Assembly: GCF_905147365.1 (NCBI RefSeq)
Contig: NC_056409.1
Span: 935,001 to 999,000, forward strand
Reading direction: 5' to 3'
Source: Aricia agestis
Lineage: Eukaryota; Arthropoda; Insecta; Lepidoptera; Lycaenidae
Length of the DNA: 64,000 nt
The stretch's first letter is position 1; the number at the start of each line of letters is the position of its first letter. Positions 45,784 through 55,770 of this stretch are shown here, in pieces. Made by a program: the position numbers and the translations under genes. The notes beneath the pieces are model-generated. The model saw only the letters and a program-made list of their open reading frames with translations, did no database searches and was not told the DNA's origin.

Positions 45784-45969
45784 AATATTATAAATATGCT
45801 AAAGTGCGTCTATCAGTCTGTTACCTCTTCACGCCTAAACCATTAAACCGATTTTGTTGAAATTTGGTATGGCGATACTTTGAGTCCCGGGAACGGACAT
45901 AGGATACTTTTCATCCAGAAAAAAACTTAAGGTTTCCGCGTGGTAACCGAATTTTGGTGCATTATCTAG
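45784..45969 (+). repeat. Helitron-like interspersed repeat, second tandem copy
   Basis: It starts ATTATAAATATGCTAAAG directly after the previous copy and continues TTACCTCTTCACGCC, ACTTTGAGTCCCGGG and GATACTTTTCATCC. It ends GCATTATCTAG before T. Head-to-tail insertion at a previous copy's end is typical of Helitrons. Confidence 0.55.
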
Positions 45970-46098
45970 TGATAATATACACAGAAAACTAAAGAGTTGT
46001 TCCTAGTGTACAACGTACATACTATGTTGACGGGGGACATGAGACATCTCGCAATAGTACACTTCGAATTTTGATCTGTACAAACTAAGTATGTTGAT

Positions 46099-46126
46099 GG
46101 GGCCGGGGGCCGGGGGCCGGGGGGAG
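46099..46126 (+). repeat. G-rich short tandem repeat (GGGGGCC), potential G-quadruplex
   Basis: Four runs of at least four G separated by CC occur in 28 bp on the plus strand. They sit inside the second of two related segments (TATGTTGAcGGGGGACATGAG and TATGTTGATGGGGCC) that both continue with TCTCGCAATAG. The sequence fits a G-quadruplex motif. Function is unknown. Confidence 0.6.
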
Positions 46127-46583
46127 TAATTCTCGCAATAGCACTCTTCGATCTCGCTAGACATGTTAGTGCGAGTGACACATCAGCATCACAGATCACA
46201 CACTTGTTTGAGGCGTAGCGAAGTCTGTATCGATGACGCGGACGGCGCGCGATAAGTGGGACAGCTCACGTCGCAACAGCTAATTATAAACAAACCGTTT
46301 ACACCGTATGTGGACTATACACTGTGGGAATTTCAATAGAAATATAATATTTATAATCATGTACATATTATTTACTGTTCATGTAAGCTTTAGGGCAGAG
46401 AGTTGCAAAAAACTAGGAACAAAACAAGTTTTCACCGATGAAGCAATTGAAACATCAGCTGATTTAAAAGTTAAAATGTAACTTATCGTACGCAAATCAT
46501 GCGCGTAATTTTTCTATATTTAAAATATTCGATCTTACCAAACGTTGCATAGACATTTTTTTAATCTAAAGATTTATTAGAGA

Positions 46584-46710
46584 CTAGATGGCGTCCGCAA
46601 CTCCTTTGAGACTGCGCGGGAACCGTACATCTTTTCAGGAGGAGAGAGAAGAGGTAAGAGGCGTGGCACAGACACACAGCCACACTTTTCCATTTATAAT
46701 ATTAGTATGG
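46584..46710 (-). repeat. Helitron-like interspersed repeat, minus copy
   Basis: On the minus strand it begins near CCATACTAATATTATAAATG, has CACTTTCG-like and TTACCTCTTC pieces, and ends GGACGCCATCTAG before T (46584-46587 on the plus strand reads CTAG). Confidence 0.5.
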
Positions 46711-47154
46711 AATTAGCACGTAGCACCTCCATCGTGGGTATCGCAGATACAATAGATTTTCAACTTGGGATGATGGGTGGAATCAATTAATTACACATCA
46801 AAACAAAATCACTTACAAGTTGTGAAGCGTAACACTCAAATTGTTAAACTAAAGACAGAAGTTCCCGCCTTAATCTCGGAAGCCGCTCATTAGCCGCCCG
46901 CCTATAAACTATACCAGATGTTTCCCGCCCGTCAAACTTACAAGTTTACAACAATATCGTTACTGTAGAATGTAGCGCCATGTTTATTTTACGCTATAAA
47001 TCATTTTCCCCTGCAATGTATTTAAAACTTGCAGAAGAAAATGAAAGCTGTTCCTCGTAAAATTAATAACATTTTATATGAAGCAAGCAAGTTTAGCGTA
47101 ATCTGAATATTATGTTTACCATACTCTTTAGCAAAGCCTATGTAGGTTCATGCG

Positions 47155-47265
47155 CCTGATGAAGTTAAAAGTCGGATCAGCGGCTTAAGCGTGAAGAGAT
47201 AACAGACAGACAGACAGACAGACAAATTGACAATAAACTGGAACATTCGCATTTATAACATTAGT
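47155..47265 (-). repeat. Helitron-like repeat fragment with CAGA microsatellite
   Basis: It contains CGGATCAGCGGCTTAAGCG and GTGAAGAGATAACAGAC, a (CAGA)5 run, and CATTCGCATTTATAAC. It is a short minus-strand family copy. Confidence 0.45.
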
Positions 47266-47558
47266 GTGTATGTTATTACTTGAAAGTTGAAACTATGATA
47301 AACTGTAGACTGTCGTGTATGAGCCGCGGCCGCGGTACGACGCGCGACGGAGCAGCGTGCAAGGTGTAAAAGCTCAGCAAGATTGTTGCCGTGGTCTAAG
47401 TCATAGACAAATTAATATTAATATCATTTCATGATTGTCAGTATAAAATATAATACAAAGCGGAACTCCCCTTGCTTCCTAGTTTGGAAAGACATGAAAA
47501 AGTAAAGCTTACTTGTAGCTCTATAATTGTGCTCAAAATGTAACAAGCTCTACAACTT

Positions 47559-47632
47559 ATAATGGTAATATTTTTCGCTTAGAATAAACTATTAGTTAAT
47601 AGTTTATTTTAAGCGAAAAATATTACCATTAT
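47559..47632. mobile_element. 74-bp hairpin element
   Basis: ATAATGGTAATATTTTTCGC and its complement extend into a nearly perfect stem of about 34 bp (AATAAACTATT with AATAGTTTATT) around AGTT. It is either a minimal MITE or a palindrome. No target duplication is clear. Confidence 0.6.
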
Positions 47633-48502
47633 TTATTAATGAAAACCTGAGTGACCCAGTATGCAATATACAGTTTGCGTGTACCTACATATTGCTTGCA
47701 AATATTATTAAAATAATTATGCAACCTGTTACACATAAAGTCCATTATGCAACAGTAAACACTGCCAAGGGCGGTGAAACTTGACTCCTGCCCCTCTATC
47801 ATGAGCTCTTAAAGCCAGCCAGAATACTGACTGGCTCGCATTTTGGTACCATGACCTCTATTTTCCAGCCAGTCAGTGGTCACGTGACACAAAACTCACT
47901 TCTCCATTGTTAACTGAGTAATAATTTCGAATCATGACAACACTTCTGACATAAGCTCGCTTGCTTTTACGTCAAATACAGCAATTCAATAAACACCAAC
48001 CAACGAGTAGCTTTTACTGAATAGTTTACATTTTAGTAATTTTATTTATTAATATTACATACTTTTTAGTCTTAAATTATATTGCTATTTAGTTGGTTAG
48101 TTACTTAATAAGTTATATTTTAGTCTATAGCATATATTTTAGTGAAAATAATTCGTTATTAAAACCAAAAAACTAAACATTCGAAGTGTCCAAATTTTTG
48201 GAAAACGATTAAGTAGGTATTCTCAAGTTAATCACGAAGTGATACATAAGAAACGTAGAGACCTTAGTAATCCATTTAGTGTTAGTGAGGTTTCAGAATA
48301 ATAACATAAGTGAGGTGTAGTATACCTATATGTCTAGTCAACAATAAGGTTTGCATTTGTGCGATGAGCTAAGACTGCATTGATTTAGTACACAAGAAAC
48401 ACATACAAGGTATAAGGAACACAAGTGTTGTGTATAATTACTTACTGTAAAACAAGTATGAATTTTCACCAAAAACCTACAGGTACAATCTTATAGTTGC
48501 AT

Positions 48503-49650
48503 TGTAGGTTTTTGTGTTATTTCACAAACTATTTCCTTGTAAATCTGAAGTATTATTGGTATAGGTATGCATGATAAACACTGCACCAAAGAGGTAAATT
48601 CAATATTACTTACTTTTAACAAGAATTTTCAGAACACAACCTTTTAAACTTTAGATGTATGTATAACATGCTCCGGATAAACATTGACACACCTAAACTT
48701 CTAGAAAAGTTAAATAATTGATAATATCATAGAATCCCAATTAGCTAAATTCTCATATGAGCACTTTTTTATTTAAGTATAACTTCTTCTCTTGACTACA
48801 ATATGGTATTATATGATGGGAATAGTGTAAATCACTAAATTTTACTCAAAAACAAAAACCTACATTATAGTACTTTTCCAAAAAAGACTTACTTAATAAG
48901 AATTGCATAACAAACATATGGAACTTATTGTTCATAAAACATAATATTATCATAGGAACATATATTATTATGTATTACCAAAAATACTTTTGTACTTACC
49001 TCAATAATAATAATAAGTATTAGTTTTATATTAAATTAAAACTTAAAATACATGAGGACTTACTATGTACTTCTTAGGAACCTATCTTAGGAGCATTTCG
49101 TACAATCTTTTGATTGCAGTAGGTCTTTGTGTTATTTCACAAACTATTTCCTTGTAAACCATGCATGATAAACGCTGCACCAAAGAGGTAAATTCAAAGG
49201 TATTACTTTCTCAATAACAAGAATTTTGAGAACACAACCTTTGAAACTTTAGATTCATGTATATTCACGAATAAATATTGACACACACACATACACCTAA
49301 ACTACTAGAAAAGTTAAATCATTGATAATATAAAATCCAAATTAGCTAAATTCTCATATGCACTTTTTCATTTATAACTTCTCTTGACTACAATATGATA
49401 TAATATATAATGGGAATAGTCACTAAAACTCAAAAATATAATCCTACATTACTTATAGTACTTTTTCCAAAAAGACATAACAAAAATTGCATAACAAACA
49501 TACTTATTGTTCATAAAACATAATATTTTCATTGGAACTTATATTATTATTACCAAAAATACTTTTGTACCTCAATAATAATAATATTAGTTTTATATTA
49601 TTACATTAAAATTTAAAATACATGAGGACTTTAGTAAGTCCTCATGTATT
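48503..49650. repeat. Tandem duplication, two diverged copies, period about 617 bp
   Basis: Copy 1 starts near 48503 (TGTAGGTTTTTGTGTTATTT) and copy 2 near 49120 (GTAGGTCTTTGTGTTATTTC). They share in order ACAAACTATTTCCTTGTAAA, GCACCAAAGAGGTAAATTC, ATTAGCTAAATTCTCATATG, TTGACTACAATATG, GAATTGCATAACAAACATA-like, TACCAAAAATACTTTTGTAC and AAAATACATGAGGACTT. Copy 2 is shortened by many small deletions. No open reading frame is conserved. Confidence 0.75.
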
Positions 49651-49679
49651 ATACATTTTAAAAAGATGTGGTCATTTTA

Positions 49680-49926
49680 GGGACCTATCAGACAGAGTGG
49701 TCATGCGTTGAAGCATTTGCGTTGGTGACTGAGGAGCAATTCTGACACATTCAGAACTCCTCCTGTGTGAGTATATAGAGATACTCACACGGGAGGCATT
49801 CTACAACATAATACAACACAAAGAACACAAAACCCTTGACCGCTCTCTGTCTGAGATATCCCAGGCAATTTCCCATAGTTGCAACTTGCAATGCAGTTTC
49901 TAATTGTTATTGGTTTGCCAAATAAA
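49680..49926 (+). ncRNA. Candidate structured, AATAAA-terminated transcript segment
   Basis: An outer inverted repeat (GGGA...CAGACAGAG...GGTCA at 49680-49703, complemented by 49837-49862) encloses two hairpins. One (49731-49762) has a 12-bp stem with a 3-base bulge. The other (49759-49796) has a 16-bp stem with a single U-G pair and a 6-base loop. The two share the bases CCTC at 49759-49762. About 60 bp after the outer stem is AATAAA (49921-49926) in CAAATAAAAG. There is no coding frame. It may be a noncoding RNA 3' end or a structured repeat. Transcription is not shown. Confidence 0.3.
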
Positions 49927-49949
49927 AGTCTGAAATTATAATATTGTTT

Positions 49950-52530
49950 TTATCTTTCATCAAAAGTTTGTATTTGAACTCCTTTAATAATAATAAATTA
50001 ATATTTACACAAGGGATATTTGATTCATCTTCTTTGATTTTAAGTGACAAGACCTTGTTTAAGATTTCCGCTGTATAAATATTTTTATAAGTATAATATA
50101 AAAGAGATTTACCACTTGCCTATCTGATACTAGGTTGATAATAAGATGTAAGACAAATATAGTACCTATTGATGAAAGCTGTGTATGAATATGTATCTAA
50201 GGTAGGTATATTTAAGTGAGAAAATAAATGAAAAAACATTTAAAAACGAGTATTTATTAAATTTCTTTTAATTAAAGCTTTTGAGTGAATATATATTATC
50301 TTCCTAGGACTTCGTCATCATTACACTTGCAATTCTTTATTATAAAATGTAGTACTTATAGTATCTCAGTGTTAGCAATCATCCTTTATCCTGAAAAATA
50401 TTTGGTTCAGCGTACACAGTACTAATAATGTAAAATGCCTTACAAGGCACGAAAAGGGGATTATTAAACTTATAAATTGCCTGTTTATGTTACAATAATA
50501 CCTATTTGAAAGCTCAAAAAAACGTAGGTGTTCAAGAATGAGTTCAAGTTTAACAAACTATGTTCAACTCATGACATCAACTCTGTTGTAATGCATGTAA
50601 TTGTAATCCACAAGTTTGATGCATTTCTAAGACTTTTTCATGGTAGATTATTTAGCGTAGGTATCAAATAGGTATAGGATATAATAAACTTATCAATTTC
50701 TTGCTTAAAACATAATCTCTATAAACATAACAATATCTAATTATCTTTTTTTTTGTCTCCTTCTTCTTCTCTTTTTTAATTGCCGACTCAGTTAGTTGCC
50801 AATGTCAGAGAATTCTTTCTCCTCTAGATCGCCATGCTTGTGATAATATAAACATGAAGGAGTGTTATTTTCTCAGTGTTTTCATAAAGGGCTTATAAAA
50901 TACCAAAAAATATAAATAAAACCATTTACACATTTATAATAATTACCTTTAAATACAATAAATCGGTGCAAAAGTAACTATTCCTACATTGACCACGTTA
51001 TATATTAGAAAATAGTATATTTTATAATAAAAAATATCAATCTTTTTTTAAACTATATTTTCATCTTGATTTACAATTTTTCCGTTAGTCGTTATGGCTA
51101 AGCCATTTCAATTCCTAAAAAAAAAAACAATTCCGTTAGTCAAATTTGACGTTCGTGTTTGACATTTCTTAATCCAGTTCAGAGACAAATATTACAGGTT
51201 AAAACCATTGAGAAGTAAAAGTGCAAATGATACCGAAACAGAACCACTCACTTTACAACTGTTTACATACCTGCACGGATTAGCTCAGGTTTTGACAAAG
51301 TTAGTGATAGGGGTCCTGAGCTGGTGAAGTGCGAACTCGCGATATTTCACAACTTGGACCACAGGCGCGACCTACATTTCGCAGGTCGCTCATATTATTA
51401 TCTTCTAACCGCGCGTTAAGCTCTCTCAATAATTTGTTATTTAAACGGTATTATGTTGCGATAACAATTAATTATTAAATAAGATTTTATTCCAATATCA
51501 ATGTTCATATTATCATTATTATGTTATGTGAATAGTGCGTAAAAACTGCATACTGCACAAGTGAACACTGGGCTCAAGTGCCATAAGGCACTATGAGACA
51601 CTGTCTCTTATATTATTTCATTCGCGGATTTTCTATACTTTTAAGTAATCTTTCAGTCCGTGCATTCAGCAAATAAGCCAAACGCTACATAGACTCTTTC
51701 TCTGTCAGCTCTTCAGCCCATAGTCCACGTCGAAGAAATCATAAAGACATAAGCACCGAAAAGCAATTATCGAGTACAACAAAGGTGGTCATTATGAACG
51801 TACGAGCCTCGAGTTTATCCATTTGCACGGTTTAATGTATTTTGTTATGCCCATTCACAAATTACCTTTTGTCCCATAGACAATAGCCGTTAATTTGCAG
51901 TTTAAAACTGGCCAGGGCTGCCAACTTTGTGAGATATGGAGAATGGGCAACTTTTCATGGAACTTGTGTTTCGAATTACGCCTCCGCCCTCCGATGAATA
52001 CTTGAAAAATGTCCTCCCTGTGTTTCGTTGCGTGCTAACTCATGATGGGCAAATACTACATGTATTTGATTACCAATATTACATGAACATTCGGTTGATC
52101 CATGACCATCAACGTCGATTCATGATTATTTTCATGGTTATCGATCGTGGGCCGTGGCCCAACTAACCTAACCCAACAATTTAATAGAATCTTATGGTAT
52201 TCTATCATTCCTCTCTTGTACATGAAATACACTTTAGGAACGTAATGTTTCGTAAAATACATTACAAACTGTTACTCAATTCCGTATTATTATGATAATT
52301 TGTAAAATATTATTCAAACTAGCTCAAATGCTCAAATGCGAGTGTAATGTGCGCTTTCTATAATTAATAACGTAATACTTTCTATAATTTGTTGGGCGGT
52401 GAAACTTTGTCAAAGTGGATATCATTACAAGACACACTCGGAGCAGAATTCACCAAATTTAATATACTGAATTGGTTTTATTTATGTACATATTCCGGAC
52501 CACTGGACAAACTCCCCTGAGGTCTTCTTT
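49950..52530. other. AT-rich stretch without recognised genes
   Basis: Nothing here reaches annotation level. A somewhat more GC-rich part lies at about 51290-51420. The 76-codon open frame at 51936-52166 has no recognisable domain. Confidence 0.45.
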
Positions 52531-52533
52531 TCC

Positions 52534-52602
52534 TCTCGTTCCAGATCTACACACTAGTGTGTAGATCTGGAACGAGACTCTAGTGTCTAGACACTAGAGT
52601 CT
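52534..52602. repeat. Two abutting perfect palindromes (44 bp and 28 bp)
   Basis: The first palindrome, 52534-52577, is centred on ACTAGT with outer sequence TCTCGTTCCAGATC. The second, 52575-52602, is centred on TCTAGA. Both are perfect and overlap by 3 bp. They could extrude as tandem hairpins. Confidence 0.75.
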
Positions 52603-52884
52603 AGACTGTCCTGTCTTGCCTGGCTGATATGCATCCAGCTCATCGCACCATCATTATTGATACATTATTCAAGTCACAAATGACATTCAAATACAAGATC
52701 TCGGAAAGCATTTTATTTTGTTAAACGAAGATGTTGTATTGTCATCACAGAAAATTAATTTTTATCTGTTTGATTACTGCAGCCAGATCATAGTGATAGA
52801 TCAATTTGGTTACCATACATAGAAATAAATCTGCAAAAATAAAGATTATTTAACAAATTATGTAGGTCATCGTTTCGATTACTG

Positions 52885-53194
52885 CGGGGCTAAAATGGTC
52901 GCTTTGGAGAATCATATATTGAATCATGATCATAAGATTAATGATTGGTCGCCGCGCGCGAGAGACCAATCATTGATGTAAGCGAATCACTATATGAATT
53001 GCACGCAAAGTGGAGTTTAAAAGTGATTCGCTTCGAGTAATGATTGGTCTCCGCGCGCGAGCGCCGCTCGCGGGACCAATCATTAATCTAAGTGAATCAC
53101 TATATGAATTGCACGCAAAGTGGAGTTTAAAAATTATTAATTAATCATATTATGATTAAGTATATGATTCTCAAAAGCGACCATTTTAGCCCCG
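52885..53194 (-). mobile_element. MITE family 'GGGGCTAAAATGG', copy 5 (expanded variant)
   Basis: The termini CGGGGCTAAAATGGTCGC and GCGACCATTTTAGCCCCG are intact, with CTG on both sides (52882-52884 and 53195-53197). The interior differs from the other copies. It holds two tandem units of about 100 bp, each with a GC-rich palindrome (ATGATTGGTC...GACCAATCAT around CGCGCGCGAG) and AATCACTATATGAATTGCAC with GCAAAGTGGAGTTTAAAA. It is 310 bp long. Confidence 0.75.
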
Positions 53195-53649
53195 CTGTTC
53201 TTATTTCATCTATCACTCAAGTTTAACGTGCTCGCAATGTTTCTTATACACTATCAAACATGTTACTATTGTAAAATATATCATACAAAAATTTGTGGAA
53301 TAATTAAAAACGAATTTCCCTTGAGACTCGGCTAATATAGCGTTCTTCTCAGGGCGAACAATGTACGAAGACCTTGTTATAAAATTGCTTTAAATATAAA
53401 ATTATACAACACGTTTTAATATCAATATGTAAAACCTCCTCTTATGTTATAGCATTGTACGTTTCTGATTGGATTGCTTTTGTTTCCGTTTTGCGTAAGA
53501 TATGATAGGGGCTCTATCTTTGGGTTAACTGTTTTAAAATGTATGCAACAGAATATTTATGTAATTTAGAAGAAGATTATAATTTAAGAATTGACCATAC
53601 ACTTATTTGACATCATAACTTGATTAATACCATCATCTATATATTAATA

Positions 53650-53800
53650 CGTGAGCCAAAAACTTTGTATCCCTTTTGACGAAAAATGGGAAAACGTAGG
53701 TGAATGAAATTTTGCACAGATATAGTTTATATGGTGAAGGAGTGCATCGAGCTAATATTATTTTGAAATTATGCTTTTATTATACATTTTTTTAACAAAT
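53650..53800 (+). repeat. Interspersed repeat (ACTTTGTATCCCTTTTGACG)
   Basis: The sequence TACGTGAGCCAAAAACTTTG, TATCCCTTTTGACG, GAATGAAATTTTGCACAG and GGTGAAGGAGTGCATCG matches a repeat I recognise from lepidopteran genomes. Its class is unknown to me. Noncoding. Confidence 0.4.
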
Positions 53801-54586
53801 AAAACATTACACACACTACAACACACACACTAGGAAAAATTACAGATTTTTGAGTGACAAGCATACATACGAATTATACTCTTTTATATTTTATGGTTGA
53901 AGTTTGTTGACAACAAGGTGACAAATTGAAAATTGATTATAGTTTTTTTATTGAATCTTAGATACTATTAGACAATGCTTACACGGTCAGTCTGAGATCA
54001 GCTGAGTCCCAGAGACTAGAGTTGAAAAAAATATGATAAAAATATAGGTAGTAGTACAGAATATATATTAGTTGGTAGTAGTCCTATATTATGTCGTTGA
54101 AACTAAGGTTTTTCGACCATTGGGCGATCTCTAGTTTGATTAATTGGCCATAAAATTGTATTTACTAAATATGGTTAAACTTGATTATTAATATTTTCAT
54201 TCATCTCCTAATTACATTGTCACTTGCGATGTGTGCAAAACTCAGAGGATTGCAATCAAAAGCAGTTAAGACTAAAATATCATACCAAAGTCAATTAAAA
54301 TCAAATACATAGACCTAGTTAATGTAAGTTAGTATTTTTCCCGCGGAGACCATTATCAACCAGTTTCGGACGTGATCGCATCTCTCGATCGAATCTACGA
54401 TGATCATAATCGTCTTGTTTGCCCACGTACTCAATTATTTGGTATTCAATACCAATATTTTGACCCGTAATAATATAATTAGCCCACTTAGCAGCGGATA
54501 TATGGATGGATAGGCTAAAGTGAAGCCGTTTGTCCACCGCCGCGCCGCCGTTACCTGGACGCGGACCTCACCGTCCTACGCTACAG

Positions 54587-54763
54587 CAGGGGTTCCCAAA
54601 ATTATTTTGTCTACCGCTTACTTTGAGAACAAATTATGTTTTAGCGCCGCCCTTGTTTCAATTTAAAATGGATGAAATAACGTTTTTTTCTGGGACCACA
54701 CCGCCTCCCTTTAGACCTTCAGCACCCACAAGGGGGGTTCGTCGCCCACTTTGGGAAAAACTG
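54587..54763. mobile_element. hAT MITE with perfect 8-bp target duplication
   Basis: The left end CAGGGGTTCCCAAAAT and right end CTTTGGGAAAAACTG are classic hAT-type termini. The 8-bp host sequence CGCTACAG is duplicated exactly at 54579-54586 and 54764-54771. The 177-bp body (GCGCCGCCCTTG, GGACCACACCGCC) is noncoding. The 96-codon open frame across it is incidental. It landed in a copy of the TGTCCACCGCC repeat at 54520-54580. Confidence 0.9.
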
Positions 54764-54977
54764 CGCTACAGCTCTACGCTGTACGAGTTTCGTCAGGGGT
54801 TAAATGATTCATATATCTGATGAGATTTGCGTCGAAACTTCACGCACGTGTTAGAAAGTGAAATAAGAATATAGAATTGAGATTATAATAGTAACAATTA
54901 AACAAAGGAATAAAGAAATTACAATAATTTGAAAAGTAAGGTTATCAAAAATGTGGCAAATAACTAGGTTATTTAGG

Positions 54978-55062
54978 TGTACCTCGAAGAAGATGAAAGT
55001 ATTTATCTGTGAAATATGCACCTCGAAGTAGATAAAAATGATTATTATCTGTGAAACATGAT
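54978..55062. repeat. Short tandem duplication (~42 bp)
   Basis: Two copies contain CACCTCGAAGWAGATRAAA and TTATCTGTGAAA. Noncoding. Confidence 0.5.
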
Positions 55063-55178
55063 AGTTTTGGTTCATTTAGATACTTATTTATCTAATTATC
55101 GACACTTAATGTTTATTTCAGTTAGAAGTTGTTATTTATATTGTTGTTTCAATTAAAGATAATATGTTATAAATGTAT

Positions 55179-55207
55179 TGTTCGAAATATCTAGGATATT
55201 TCGAACA
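55179..55207. repeat. Perfect 13-bp hairpin
   Basis: TGTTCGAAATATC, loop TAG, and its exact complement. It lies just upstream of the candidate LTR. No function is assigned. Confidence 0.6.
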
Positions 55208-55399
55208 TAAATACTTAAATGAGAAATAAAACGTTTTGTGGACTATTATCCAATAGAAATGTTATGGTTGGCTGATTGGATAAAGGGAATATTTTCGGTC
55301 AAATTAAAATAATATTTAATAATTAAAATATCATACAAGACATAATATTGACTTGTTTTTGATTGGTCAATGGGTTTAGCCAATAAATGGAAATATACC

Positions 55400-55770
55400 C
55401 TGGTCATAGCCAAACCCGGGATATATAAGCCATAGAAAGTCGTAATTGGGTCACTTTCCCTGGTGACCTGGAGACGGCTGAACAGTGAGTTAAGTACTTT
55501 TCTATTGTAATTATTATCCGCCATATTTTATTGTATTTGTGTTGCTTTGTGTTAATTATTAGGTGGATAATATTTCTTAAATGTTATTTGATTATTGGTT
55601 ATGCCTTTGCTATGATTGTTAGTGACTTGATTGTTGTGTATACTGTGTTCTGTATTGTAATTTATACTGTGGAAAAGAATATTTAGACCCACCGAGTTTC
55701 TTGCTGGTTCTTCTCAGTGGGAAGGTCACTGAACCAGTGGTAGGGCCTTGGACCGACAATAAACATATTC
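55400..55770 (+). promoter_or_regulatory. Possible solo LTR or short transcription unit (TATA to AATAAA)
   Basis: GGGATATATAAGCC (TATA box near 55420) is followed about 30 bp later by GGGTCACTTT, an initiator-like site. Then come a splice-donor-like ACAGTGAGTTAAG and, 300 bp downstream, the repeat motif CCCACCGAGTTTCTTGCTGG, TTCTTCTCAGTGGG and an AATAAA (about 55759). The motif recurs in lepidopteran mobile elements from memory. TATA plus AATAAA in about 350 bp is the layout of an LTR. Ends (TG...CA) and a target duplication are not established. Confidence 0.35.

Noticed and set aside
48503..49650. CRISPR-like or satellite array
   Set aside because: There are only two long diverged copies with no regular short repeats or spacers. 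It is a tandem duplication.
54530..54820. 96-codon proline-rich protein
   Set aside because: The frame runs through a hAT MITE bounded by a perfect target duplication.
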